A stretch of DNA of 10,059 bases from Candidatus Hydrothermarchaeota archaeon (lineage in GTDB: Archaea; Hydrothermarchaeota; Hydrothermarchaeia; Hydrothermarchaeales; WAQR01), in the NCBI GenBank assembly GCA_015520145.1, contig WAQR01000008.1, positions 1-10,059 on the forward strand, written 5' to 3'. Under the pieces are notes generated by a model, which did not search any database, had not been told where the DNA came from, and saw nothing but the letters and a program-made list of their open reading frames with translations. The translations under genes were made by a program, and so were the position numbers. Positions 1 to 6,496 of this stretch are shown in pieces (position 1 is the stretch's first letter; each line of letters starts with the position of its first letter).

Positions 1-918
1 CATGCCGGCATTCACAGACCCGAATATAACCTTGTTCCCCAGTACGATACACATATCCAGGCAGTCCGCTTTCACCACCAGCTCCTTATTCCCTGCACTG
101 ATCCCAGTCAGGGCGAGGACTCCATTAACTCCCAGGACGCCCATAGCCTGGAAAACCGCTGTAGAACTGCCTGTAGCTTCGAATATGAAATCTATATTCC
201 CCAGCCTTTCACCAAGCCCTGGTATTGGTTCTTTTGTAGCATCTATGTAGTGGGCACCGCTCTTTATTGCAAGCCCTGCCTTCCTGCTGTCAACAGGACT
301 TCGTGCCACCGTGTACGTATCTATCCCCATGTCCCTGAGCACAAATGTTGCCAGAAGACCTATCGGCCCTGCTCCAAGCACCAGGGCAGTTCTGGGCTTC
401 CACTTCATCCGCTCCTGGATCTTAAATGCCTGCATAACCGCCTTCTCCACAATGCTCAAAGGTTCGAGCAGAACGCCCACATCACAAAGTTCTTCCGGGA
501 TTTTTACCAGGTTATCAGGGGTCTCTTTATAGTATTCTGCCATGAACCCATGGAGACCTTTTATCCCGCGTTCCCTGAAATTCCCTGTAAGGCACATATC
601 GCTTTCATTGTTCCTGCAGTTCATGCAGTTCTCAGGACACGGCCTCCTCACAGTAGCAACGACCAGATCACCGGGTTCAAGACCCCTTACATCACTGCCG
701 GTTTTTTCAACCCTGCCCAGGGACTCGTGTCCCAATATAAGAAAATCCCCGCCTTCAGGCGCTTTACCATAGACACCCTGGTTGATCTCATGGTCAGTAC
801 CGCATATCCCTACCCGCACAACCTTCACCAGGACCTCAGTGGAAGATATCCTGGGTCTATCTACTTCAATTATGTGTGCACTGTCTTTTTTACCGGGAAT
901 TACCGCGACTGCCTTCAT
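1..918 (-). CDS. gdh: Glucose 1-dehydrogenase, zinc-dependent MDR family (partial, C-terminus beyond window)
   Basis: The 306 visible residues have the layout of archaeal glucose 1-dehydrogenases, which oxidise D-glucose with NAD(P)+ to glucono-1,5-lactone in the cytoplasm. The catalytic-zinc region is GICGTDHE (Cys39) and GHES (His64-Glu65). A structural-zinc lobe is formed by Cys94, Cys98, Cys101 and Cys109. The segment ERGIKGLHGFMAEY (about 116-129) is characteristic of the glucose-dehydrogenase subgroup. The Rossmann motif GAGPIG is at 182-187. The second Rossmann strand ends in VARS with no acidic residue, which hints at NADP+ but does not prove it. The family runs about 350-365 residues, so roughly 50 are missing past position 1. 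The start at 918 is the first in-frame ATG and follows GGTGGA. It lies 32 bases after the stop of the glycosidase gene, so the two are probably co-transcribed. Related MDR polyol or alcohol dehydrogenases are the main alternative. Confidence 0.87.
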   Translation of the reverse strand, partial: MKAVAVIPGKKDSAHIIEVDRPRISSTEVLVKVVRVGICGTDHEINQGVYGKAPEGGDFLILGHESLGRVEKTGSDVRGLEPGDLVVATVRRPCPENCMNCRNNESDMCLTGNFRERGIKGLHGFMAEYYKETPDNLVKIPEELCDVGVLLEPLSIVEKAVMQAFKIQERMKWKPRTALVLGAGPIGLLATFVLRDMGIDTYTVARSPVDSRKAGLAIKSGAHYIDATKEPIPGLGERLGNIDFIFEATGSSTAVFQAMGVLGVNGVLALTGISAGNKELVVKADCLDMCIVLGNKVIFGSVNAGM

Positions 919-950
919 TCCACCATCTCCATCATCTCCATCTTTTCTCC

Positions 951-2792
951 CTACCTCCTCTTTTCGCATTCCAGGATATAGTGCACCATCATGGCATGAC
1001 TCCAGCCCAGAGGTATTGCAGACAGCGGGTCACCTGTATCCCTATGCACCTGCTCTGGCAGCATCCCGAGTTCTGTCGCATGTCCAGTACACCACCTTGC
1101 GAGCTCTTCTCCTTTCTCCCTCTCTCCAGCACGCTGGAAGTATATCGCCAGCCACAGGGTGGTAAGTATCCAGGGATTCCCGCCGTAGTACACGTCTGAA
1201 GGATACCTGCCGATACCTCCTGCCCGGTATCTGAATGTCTCCTCAATCTTCTTCACACTGCTCCTGACTCTCTCGTCTTCAATGGAAAAGACATTATAGG
1301 GCACAACAAGGCCGAGGATGCTGATATCCAGTGCAGTGTCAACCGGGTCAACGGACTTTATGAAATGTCCTGCATCACCGTTCCAGAACCCTTTTTCTAT
1401 CCCTTCCTTTATACGACCTGCGGCCTTCTTCCACCGTCCTGAGAACCTCTTTTTACCCAGTATCCTGGCAATCATGGACGCTGCTCTAAGACCGTCGTAA
1501 CACGCAGCATTCGAATAAATGTGTCTTGCCATCCTCTCCTCCCACAGCCCAAGACACCTGCACATGAGCCCGTTGATACCATGCGTTTCCTGCATATCGC
1601 GCAGGTACTCTGCGGTTTTCTTTATCATCTCCCAGTTCTCCCTAAGGAAGTTCTTGTCTCTTGTAAGCATGTAGTGATATCCCATCCCTGAAAGCACCAC
1701 CCCGGTCTCGTCTATCTGCGGACCCCAGCTCGGCCCTGCCAGCGGGGGTGAGACAAAGTATCTCTGCTTCCATCCGCCGGTCTTCTCCTGGGCCATCCTG
1801 CACCACCTGTAGAACTTCTCAGCTTCTTTGTGGTAACCAGCTCTATCCAGTGCAGTGGCAATGAATGTTCCGTCCCTGGTCCAGCAGAACCTGTAGTTAG
1901 GCTCGACGCTGGGTGCTGCGATTATCCCGCCCCATTTCCTGTCGCACAAAAGCTTCATGGTAATCAAAGACCGCCTGTACACCTCCGGGAATTTCCTGAC
2001 ATCCCTGCCTCTGGCAAGCCATTTTTTCCAGTACGCTTCTGTTTTATTATACAGACCCGCGTAACCCTTCTCTCTGGCTGCTGCTAAAGACGTGAGGACG
2101 CTGTTCTCATCAGTACCCATGCCCAAAAAGAGGGTGATATCCTTTTTCTCTCCATGAGAAAACGTGCCTAAATCCCAGACCTGGGAGGAATTTACCCCCT
2201 CGCTGCCGTGGGATATTATTAACGGATTCCCCTCTAACCTCCCGTCGTAAACATCTGCGAAGGCGTCGCTTCCGTCCATGTGCGCCCCGCACTGGTATCC
2301 GCTCATTTTCATGTCACCGCCACAGGAGAAGTAATATTCCCTGTAATACTGGATTACTGCATCTGACCTGGTATCATAATAGGCTGTGTTCCCTGTCAGG
2401 GTTTCCATAATCTGCATGTCCAGGTAGTAAAACAGCCTGACGTCTATCTGGTCGTTATCTTTGTTGGCTACCTCAAAATGTCTGACGAGTATGTCATCCC
2501 CAGGGGGCACGAAATCTGTCACCTTAATCTCGATACCTGCGGCAGGGTTGTTCATTACGGTCTTGAGGATGGCAGTGTCTCCTGCGTATCTCTGGGAGTA
2601 ACTCCACGGCGGGTCTGTAGTCCAGCCGAATCCTGTCCTGTCTGTATAAATACCTGCAAAACTCGCTTCAATATGCTGGGGGAAGTCTATGCCCGGCCAG
2701 AACAGGTTGGTAATATTACCCTTCTTCCCTATCCCCACCAGTAGCCTTGAATCGCCAACTATCCCCTGTTCAACTGTCCCATTCAAATGCAT
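951..2792 (-). CDS. GH15 glycoside hydrolase (glucoamylase/trehalase type)
   Basis: This 613-residue protein has the two-part build of prokaryotic GH15 enzymes: an N-terminal beta-sandwich (about 1-235) and an (alpha/alpha)6 barrel (about 265-613). GH15 enzymes release glucose from alpha-glucan ends or, in some archaea, from trehalose, with inversion. The general acid is probably Glu418 in LWEER and the base Glu580 in LGMLPEQVH. Substrate-site motifs include NYRFCWTRDG (about 309-318), PQIDETG (about 368-374) and GRYPSDVYYGGNPW. No signal peptide is visible, so it should act on an internal store such as glycogen, maltodextrin or trehalose. Length is typical of the family. An in-frame GTG lies directly before the chosen ATG; ATG at 2792 is preferred because AAGGTG then precedes it. 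The glucose dehydrogenase gene follows at once, which suggests that released glucose is the next substrate. The family is secure; the exact sugar is not. Confidence 0.92.
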   Translation of the reverse strand: MHLNGTVEQGIVGDSRLLVGIGKKGNITNLFWPGIDFPQHIEASFAGIYTDRTGFGWTTDPPWSYSQRYAGDTAILKTVMNNPAAGIEIKVTDFVPPGDDILVRHFEVANKDNDQIDVRLFYYLDMQIMETLTGNTAYYDTRSDAVIQYYREYYFSCGGDMKMSGYQCGAHMDGSDAFADVYDGRLEGNPLIISHGSEGVNSSQVWDLGTFSHGEKKDITLFLGMGTDENSVLTSLAAAREKGYAGLYNKTEAYWKKWLARGRDVRKFPEVYRRSLITMKLLCDRKWGGIIAAPSVEPNYRFCWTRDGTFIATALDRAGYHKEAEKFYRWCRMAQEKTGGWKQRYFVSPPLAGPSWGPQIDETGVVLSGMGYHYMLTRDKNFLRENWEMIKKTAEYLRDMQETHGINGLMCRCLGLWEERMARHIYSNAACYDGLRAASMIARILGKKRFSGRWKKAAGRIKEGIEKGFWNGDAGHFIKSVDPVDTALDISILGLVVPYNVFSIEDERVRSSVKKIEETFRYRAGGIGRYPSDVYYGGNPWILTTLWLAIYFQRAGEREKGEELARWCTGHATELGMLPEQVHRDTGDPLSAIPLGWSHAMMVHYILECEKRR

Positions 2793-2820
2793 CACCTTAG
2801 CATGTTAATATACCATCGAC

Positions 2821-2835
2821 TATAAATATCCTTTC
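2821..2835 (-). promoter_or_regulatory. TATA/BRE promoter of the glycosidase-glucose dehydrogenase pair
   Basis: On the minus strand a purine-rich GAAAGG is followed by ATATTTATA. This is the usual archaeal BRE-TATA arrangement. Counting about 26 bases downstream from the centre (2825) gives a start near 2799, only a few bases before the GTG/ATG of the glycosidase. The transcript would therefore be leaderless or nearly so. It separates the sugar genes from the oxidoreductase/holin-like pair upstream. Confidence 0.55.
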
Positions 2836-2908
2836 TTAAATACCCTTCCTTTCATTCCTCCATGACCCTTCATCTCTACGACCGTTCCTGGATCCGTTTC
2901 ATGCACAC

Positions 2909-2922
2909 GCAGGCCAACCTGC
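2909..2922. other. Short hairpin in the spacer before the glycosidase
   Basis: GCAGG and CCTGC pair around a four-base CCAA loop. It lies between the stop of the holin-like gene and the glycosidase promoter. No T-tract follows on the minus strand, so a terminator role is doubtful. The rest of the 172-base spacer shows only a direct GTACAAA repeat (about 2930-2943) and no gene. Confidence 0.25.
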
Positions 2923-2967
2923 ACACAGAGTACAAAGTACAAACGTGCCAGCATGTCACGAACAGTA

Positions 2968-3216
2968 TCATGAAAATTTATTGTAGAAAACAGCAATTAA
3001 ATACCCGAACACAAAGCTGCCTGCTGCACCTTCAATTATCCCGGCAAGTATCCCGAATGCAGTAAGTGAATACCCTATATGGAAGGCTGCCATGACCCTG
3101 ACGGCATCTGCGGCGAATCCGAGAAGTCCCACAATGCTCAATACCACCATCATAAGCCCTGCAAGGATGCCGAGAGATATCCCAAGCGCTGTCGGGTTCA
3201 GTTTCGAATATTCCAT
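2968..3216 (-). CDS. Small two-helix membrane protein, 'bacteriophage holin'-type family
   Basis: An 82-residue protein with two hydrophobic segments, about 11-33 and 47-76. The second is rich in Gly and Ala and ends in a short polar tail, YNKFS. The pattern LNPTALGISLGILAG ... FHIGYSLTAFG ... GSFVFGYLIAVFYNKF matches small chromosomal membrane proteins widely labelled 'bacteriophage holin' in environmental bacteria and archaea. Members share LNxxALGLxLGI near the start, a central xxYIGY and a C-terminal YNK. No lytic function is shown for these, and no phage genes lie nearby. The start at 3216 is chosen because GGAGGTGA sits four bases upstream; it is formed by the last codons and stop of the oxidoreductase gene, so the two are translationally coupled. 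A longer reading from 3264 would overlap the upstream gene by 44 bases and is less likely. Confidence 0.75.
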   Translation of the reverse strand: MEYSKLNPTALGISLGILAGLMMVVLSIVGLLGFAADAVRVMAAFHIGYSLTAFGILAGIIEGAAGSFVFGYLIAVFYNKFS

Positions 3217-3228
3217 TTTTTCACCTCC
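3217..3228 (-). promoter_or_regulatory. Ribosome binding site embedded in the upstream stop codon
   Basis: AGGAGGTGA on the minus strand encodes Arg-Arg-stop of the oxidoreductase and is also a near-consensus Shine-Dalgarno site for the small membrane protein starting at 3216. It fixes that start and points to coupled translation. Confidence 0.75.
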
Positions 3229-4303
3229 TGTTATTGTATATGTGCTCAATAACAGATGCCCCATCCCTTACCGCGGTATAGATGAAGTTTGGATGACGCA
3301 CCTTCTCGTGGTGCTTCCCGCCCATTGTCCTGCGGATGTATGAGGGACTGATAGCACCTCCGATGGCATAGACCCCTTCAATATTTGTTTGAAGGTTGTC
3401 GTCGAGGATGGCGATTCCAGTCCCTTTCCTGTTTCCGTGTACCATGACTTCAATCCCGAGTTTTTCAAATATCGCAGCAGGTCCTTTAAAACCGATACAG
3501 GCAATAACGTTTTCCAGTGGGAAACACATCCCGTATGTCAGCTTGACATCGTCACCCATGAGGTGTTCGTCAGTCCTTATCATCAGCCTCCTTTCACCAA
3601 GTGACTTGTCAACCTCGCTTAGAATTGGTCTTGCACCCTGCAGGATGCGGATGTTCCCTCCAAGGAGTATCTCCTCTCCCAGGTCCCTTGCAACCTCCCT
3701 GTCAATATTGAATCTCTCTGACCTATGTGCCCAGTAGACCACGGTGGAGTCACCACGCTCTCTCTTAAGTTTTGAAAGAGACATTACCACACCTGCACCG
3801 GCATTCCCGCCTCCTATTACAAGGACGTTTTTGCCAAGGTAATCCTCTGGCCTGTGCAGAGTCCTTGCAATCGGTGTTGCCTCGCCATAGATACTGAGGT
3901 CTCGCGGGATACTGCTGCCGATTGCAAGAACAAGGTTCTCGGCCACATACTCATCCCTGCTGGTCTGCACAGTTATCAAACCATCTTTTTTGAACCCTGT
4001 AAACTCCTCCCTGAAATTGATCTTCAGTTCTCTGTTTTTGACTTCCTCTTTTACCTTCTTGACATAATCCTCGGTAGATATCTTGTCTTCTGGAGGTTTG
4101 AGGAAGGGGATGGCAAACTCATTTTTGGAATCTTTCGGCACACTGGGATAGACAGATTTTCCAGGCGGGGATGAAGCGGTCATTCCTGCAAGGATATCAT
4201 CTCCTTTTTCGATTGTAAGACTGGTCAGCCCCAGTTCTTTAGCCTTTGTAGATGCGGCAACACCGCCAGGCCCCGCCCCGATTATAATAACATCGTAATC
4301 CAT
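3221..4303 (-). CDS. FAD-dependent pyridine-nucleotide oxidoreductase, thioredoxin-reductase-like, no CxxC
   Basis: A 360-residue flavoprotein of the two-dinucleotide-fold class. The N-terminal FAD site is IIIGAGPGG (6-14). LAIGS (126-130) is the usual strand before the NAD(P) domain. The second Rossmann motif is VIGGGNAG (162-169), followed by WAHRSER (191-197), whose basic residues could bind an NADPH phosphate. VYAIGGA (311-317) contacts FAD. The redox CxxC of thioredoxin reductase is absent; the only cysteines are 260 and 269. It therefore resembles YpdA- or ferredoxin-NADP-reductase-type relatives rather than a true thioredoxin reductase. Partner and substrate are unknown. The start at 4303 follows GCGGAG with normal spacing. 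It reads away from the molybdopterin operon, and its stop doubles as the ribosome site of the small membrane protein, so they form one transcription unit. Confidence 0.8.
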   Translation of the reverse strand: MDYDVIIIGAGPGGVAASTKAKELGLTSLTIEKGDDILAGMTASSPPGKSVYPSVPKDSKNEFAIPFLKPPEDKISTEDYVKKVKEEVKNRELKINFREEFTGFKKDGLITVQTSRDEYVAENLVLAIGSSIPRDLSIYGEATPIARTLHRPEDYLGKNVLVIGGGNAGAGVVMSLSKLKRERGDSTVVYWAHRSERFNIDREVARDLGEEILLGGNIRILQGARPILSEVDKSLGERRLMIRTDEHLMGDDVKLTYGMCFPLENVIACIGFKGPAAIFEKLGIEVMVHGNRKGTGIAILDDNLQTNIEGVYAIGGAISPSYIRRTMGGKHHEKVRHPNFIYTAVRDGASVIEHIYNNRR

Positions 4304-4362
4304 TTAACTCTCCGCCTGCAATATAATGATATGATTTACGTTACAACTTATACTATATCATT

Positions 4363-4378
4363 TATTTAAACTTTGATT
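4363..4378 (-). promoter_or_regulatory. Probable promoter of the flavin oxidoreductase gene
   Basis: On the minus strand ATCAAAG is followed by TTTAAATA (4370-4363), an acceptable BRE-TATA pair. A start about 26 bases on would fall near 4340, giving a leader of about 37 bases that holds the GCGGAG ribosome site. Other A/T-rich boxes nearby make the exact element uncertain. Confidence 0.4.
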
Positions 4379-4404
4379 ATTTAAAGGTTCTGTAATCAAA
4401 CTTT
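4368..4404. promoter_or_regulatory. Imperfect inverted repeat, candidate operator
   Basis: AAACTTTGATTA (4368-4379) and TAATCAAACTTT (4393-4404) are reverse complements at 11 of 12 positions, including an uninterrupted 8-base arm, with a 13-base spacer. The repeat abuts the minus-strand TATA box and lies between two divergent genes. That position suits a dimeric regulator, but no regulator gene is visible in the window. Confidence 0.4.
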
Positions 4405-4454
4405 ATAAGATAGGATATAAGGGTCAGTGTAGGCTGTAGATTGATAATGGACTG

Positions 4455-4470
4455 ACAAGTTTTAAATATT
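4455..4470 (+). promoter_or_regulatory. Probable promoter of the molybdopterin operon
   Basis: GACAAG followed by TTTTAAATATT gives a BRE-TATA-like element on the plus strand. Transcription would start near 4490, so most or all of the 11-bp repeat array would lie at the start of the leader. A weaker TATA-like run (TTTATAAG, about 4402-4409) is an alternative that would place the whole array in the transcript. Confidence 0.45.
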
Positions 4471-4484
4471 ATTATCATAGAATT

Positions 4485-4539
4485 GAGGCTTAAAAGAGAC
4501 TTAAAAGAAACTTAAAAGAGGCTTAAAAGAGGCTTAAAG
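4485..4539 (+). repeat. Five tandem 11-bp repeats in the moaC leader
   Basis: Five head-to-tail copies with no spacers: GAGGCTTAAAA, GAGACTTAAAA, GAAACTTAAAA, GAGGCTTAAAA, GAGGCTTAAAG. The 11-base period is close to one helical turn, so each copy would present the same DNA face. The array ends seven bases before the GGAGG ribosome site (4546-4550). It could be a protein-binding array, an RNA leader element, or simple repeat expansion. Units are far too short and unspaced for a CRISPR array. Confidence 0.9.
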
Positions 4540-4556
4540 CAGAATGGAGGCATATC

Positions 4557-5021
4557 ATGGACCTGACCCACGTGGACGAAAAAGGTGTGAAGATGGTGGA
4601 AATCTCCGGTAAAATGGATGTTAGGAGAAGAGCCAGGGCGAGAGGGAGAATTAGACTGAAGGAAGAGACGATAATGAAGATAAAGGAGGGGAAGGTGGAA
4701 AAGGGGAGCGTGCTTACTACTGCTCAGATAGCAGCAACCCTTGCAGTGAAGAAGACCCCTGATATAATACCCATGTGCCACCCTCTCCAGATCACGGGAG
4801 TTGATATCGATTTTGAGGTTCTAGATGACGGAATCGAGGTCACTGTGAACGTGCAAACTGTCGGGAAGACAGGTGTCGAGATGGAGGCAATCACCGGGGT
4901 TTCTGTGGCACTTTTGACTATCTGGGACATGGTAAAGGCCATAGAAAAGGACGACAAGGGCCAGTATCCCGTGACAGAGATTACAGATATACGCGTCGTC
5001 GAGAAGATCAAGGGTGAATAG
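4557..5021 (+). CDS. moaC: Cyclic pyranopterin monophosphate synthase MoaC
   Basis: A 154-residue protein matching MoaC throughout. MoaC turns the MoaA product, 3',8-cyclo-7,8-dihydro-GTP, into cyclic pyranopterin monophosphate in the first stage of molybdopterin synthesis. Visible signatures are TTAQIA (about 54-59), the IPMCHPL motif (71-77), GKTGVEMEAITGV (103-115) and TIWDMVKAIE (121-130). Asp124 and Lys127 in the last motif correspond to the catalytic Asp128 and Lys131 of the E. coli enzyme. Length is normal for archaeal MoaC. The start at 4557 follows GGAGG with a six-base spacer. It is the first gene of the cofactor operon, and its stop lies two bases before moaB. The product serves molybdenum or tungsten enzymes; which metal cannot be told here. 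Confidence 0.97.
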   Translation: MDLTHVDEKGVKMVEISGKMDVRRRARARGRIRLKEETIMKIKEGKVEKGSVLTTAQIAATLAVKKTPDIIPMCHPLQITGVDIDFEVLDDGIEVTVNVQTVGKTGVEMEAITGVSVALLTIWDMVKAIEKDDKGQYPVTEITDIRVVEKIKGE

Positions 5022-5023
5022 CT

Positions 5024-5581
5024 ATGGAAGAGGAAAGAAACAGGAGTATCACTACAAAAAGGCACAGAAAAGATGCCCCGGGAAATATCAGGGCAGCGGT
5101 TGTTACCGTCTCTGACTCGAAGTTTGATTACCTGTGGAGCAGGAACGGGACACTGGAGGAGACCGAGGACACTTCAGGCACATTTATTATTGATGCCCTG
5201 AAAAAAGATGGGCATGACGTTATTTTTTATACGATTGTCCCTGACCATGGGGGCGTGATAGTCTCGATGGTTGACCATATAATTGAGACCTACGACCCGG
5301 ATATGGTTATCACAACTGGCGGGACAGGGATTACGAGTAACGATGTTACAATCGAGGCGGTGGAAGGCATTCTTGATAAGAGGCTTGAGGGTTTTGGCGA
5401 GCTTTTCAGGAGGTCGAGCTTTGATGAGATAGGTCATGCATCGATGATGTCAAGGGCAATTGCAGGGGTGTATGCAGGGGTGCTGATATTCTCGCTTCCG
5501 GGCTCGCCGAACGCAGTAAAGACAGGGATGGAGATTATATTAAAGGAGACAGGGCACCTGGTAAAACATGCAAGAGAGTGA
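5024..5581 (+). CDS. moaB: Molybdopterin adenylyltransferase MoaB (MogA/MoaB family)
   Basis: A 185-residue MoaB/MogA/Cnx1G-fold protein. In archaea MoaB is the enzyme that adenylylates molybdopterin, activating it for metal insertion by MoeA. The nucleotide/pterin-binding signature is VITTGGTGITSNDVTIEA (95-112), where the usual Arg or Lys before the conserved Asp is replaced by Asn. MSRAIAGVYAG (142-152) and FSLPGSPNAV (156-165) are the second family signature. A basic 20-residue N-terminal stretch before the first strand is usual for archaeal members. The ATG is two bases after the moaC stop, and the end of moaC (AGGGTGA, 5011-5017) supplies its ribosome site, so the two are coupled. In frame beyond the TGA stop, the next 26 codons stay open through a repeat-rich spacer. 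Confidence 0.95.
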   Translation: MEEERNRSITTKRHRKDAPGNIRAAVVTVSDSKFDYLWSRNGTLEETEDTSGTFIIDALKKDGHDVIFYTIVPDHGGVIVSMVDHIIETYDPDMVITTGGTGITSNDVTIEAVEGILDKRLEGFGELFRRSSFDEIGHASMMSRAIAGVYAGVLIFSLPGSPNAVKTGMEIILKETGHLVKHARE

Positions 5582-5671
5582 GATAGGGATGCGAGTGTGA
5601 GAAAGAGTGTGAGAGATAGAGTGAGAGATAGAGCGTGTAAGTGTAAGAGTCGAAAGAGATGAAAGAGTGTG
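5582..5671 (+). repeat. C-poor, purine-rich simple-sequence spacer
   Basis: This 90-base spacer between moaB and the MobB gene is built mainly from GAGA, GTGA and GATA words and contains only three C residues. It includes two perfect copies of GTGAGAGATAGA (5609-5632). No hairpin or promoter is evident. It breaks the otherwise tight gene spacing of the operon. It looks like slippage-type expansion; a role in RNA structure or binding is possible but unsupported. Confidence 0.6.
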
Positions 5672-6496
5672 ATGGATATGGAAATAATTGGCGTGGTTTC
5701 GAAAGGAAAAAAGTCAGGTAAGACGACTACTGTTGAAGATATTGTAAGAGAGCTAGTAAAGAGAGGATACAGATGCGGGACTGTCAAGCACATATGTAAA
5801 GAGGACGGTTTTACGCTTGATAGGGAGAATACTGATACATGGAGACATGCAAGGGCTGGGGCGCGCGTTGTCGTGGGTGTTTCGAAGGGCGAGACCGCGT
5901 ATATCCTGAAGACAGAAAAAGAGCCTAGACTCTCAGAGGTTATCAGGGGGATTGGTGATATCTGTAAGGAACTCGACTATCTGATTGTTGAGGGGTTCAG
6001 TAAAGAGGATATACCAAAAATCGCGGTTGGGCTCTTGGATGATGACCTTGAAGAGGTTGTGGATGAGAACACGATATTGATCAGCGGGCCTGCGGCAAAT
6101 CTGGATCTCAAGTATGATATCCCTGCAATCGATGCAACGAAAGACCCCGGCGGGGTGGTGGATATAATCGAAGGGCTGGAAAACCGGTTTGATGCTGTTT
6201 TTGATAGGCTGCCAAAGCTCAACTGCGGCAAGTGCGGGTTTGAGACCTGTGAAGAGACTGCAAATAATATAGTTATCGGAAATGCCAGGCTTGAAGACTG
6301 TGTAGTGCTGGCCACGAGAAAGGAGGTGCTGTTGAAGATCGGCGATGCGGAGGTGCCTCTCGGCAGTTTTGTCCAGGACTTTGTGAAGAATGGTTTTCTG
6401 GGGATGATTAGGACATTAAAAAAGGCAGATATGAAGCCGGGGGATGTGGTGGAACTGAAGATCCGCGTAGGTGAGGACGATGTTAGATACTTATAA
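5672..6496 (+). CDS. mobB: MobB-type molybdopterin-guanine dinucleotide GTPase fused to a 4Fe-4S domain
   Basis: A 274-residue protein. Residues 1 to about 175 resemble MobB, the GTP-binding helper of molybdopterin-guanine dinucleotide formation: an N-terminal P-loop variant SKGKKSGKTT (10-19), RCGTVKHI (34-41), DTWRHARAGA (55-64) and LIVEGFS (104-110). The second part begins LPKLNCGKCGFETCEE. Cys185, Cys188, Cys193 and Cys210 (Cx2Cx4Cx16C) match the compact Fe-S domain found in RnfB- and CdhD/AcsC-type proteins and probably hold a [4Fe-4S] cluster. A C-terminal module of about 60 residues (VPLGSFVQDFVKNGFLGMIRTLK) is unassigned. E. coli MobB is about 175 residues and lacks both additions. 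Start 5672 is the first ATG; a GTG at 5669 and an ATG at 5678 are possible. The 3' end overlaps moaA by 17 bases. Confidence 0.85.
   Translation: MDMEIIGVVSKGKKSGKTTTVEDIVRELVKRGYRCGTVKHICKEDGFTLDRENTDTWRHARAGARVVVGVSKGETAYILKTEKEPRLSEVIRGIGDICKELDYLIVEGFSKEDIPKIAVGLLDDDLEEVVDENTILISGPAANLDLKYDIPAIDATKDPGGVVDIIEGLENRFDAVFDRLPKLNCGKCGFETCEETANNIVIGNARLEDCVVLATRKEVLLKIGDAEVPLGSFVQDFVKNGFLGMIRTLKKADMKPGDVVELKIRVGEDDVRYL

Noticed and set aside
250..981. A 243-codon open frame on the plus strand.
   Set aside because: It lies antisense to the glucose dehydrogenase, whose zinc and Rossmann motifs are intact. Its translation is rich in Pro, His, Cys and Arg with no recognisable domain.
2806..2813. 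TATATTAA on the minus strand as the glycosidase TATA box.
   Set aside because: A start 26 bases further would fall inside the gene; the ATATTTATA box at 2829-2821 fits better.
2968..3216. Prophage lysis gene and prophage remnant.
   Set aside because: Only the family label suggests phage. There is no integrase, structural gene, endolysin or attachment site nearby, and the gene is coupled to a metabolic oxidoreductase.
3221..4303. True thioredoxin reductase.
   Set aside because: The NAD(P) domain lacks the CxxC redox pair; the two cysteines present (260 and 269) are not in that motif.
4485..4539. CRISPR-like array.
   Set aside because: Units are 11 bases and directly adjacent with no spacers, and no cas genes are present.
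4724..5065. Minus-strand open frame of 113 codons across moaC/moaB.
   Set aside because: It is antisense to two secure genes, has no ribosome site, and its Ser/Thr/Phe-rich product looks like a mirror of the coding strand.
6471..6479. GTG at 6471 as the moaA start.
   Set aside because: It would consume the GGTGAGG ribosome site, and conserved MoaA sequence begins only at the ATG at 6480.
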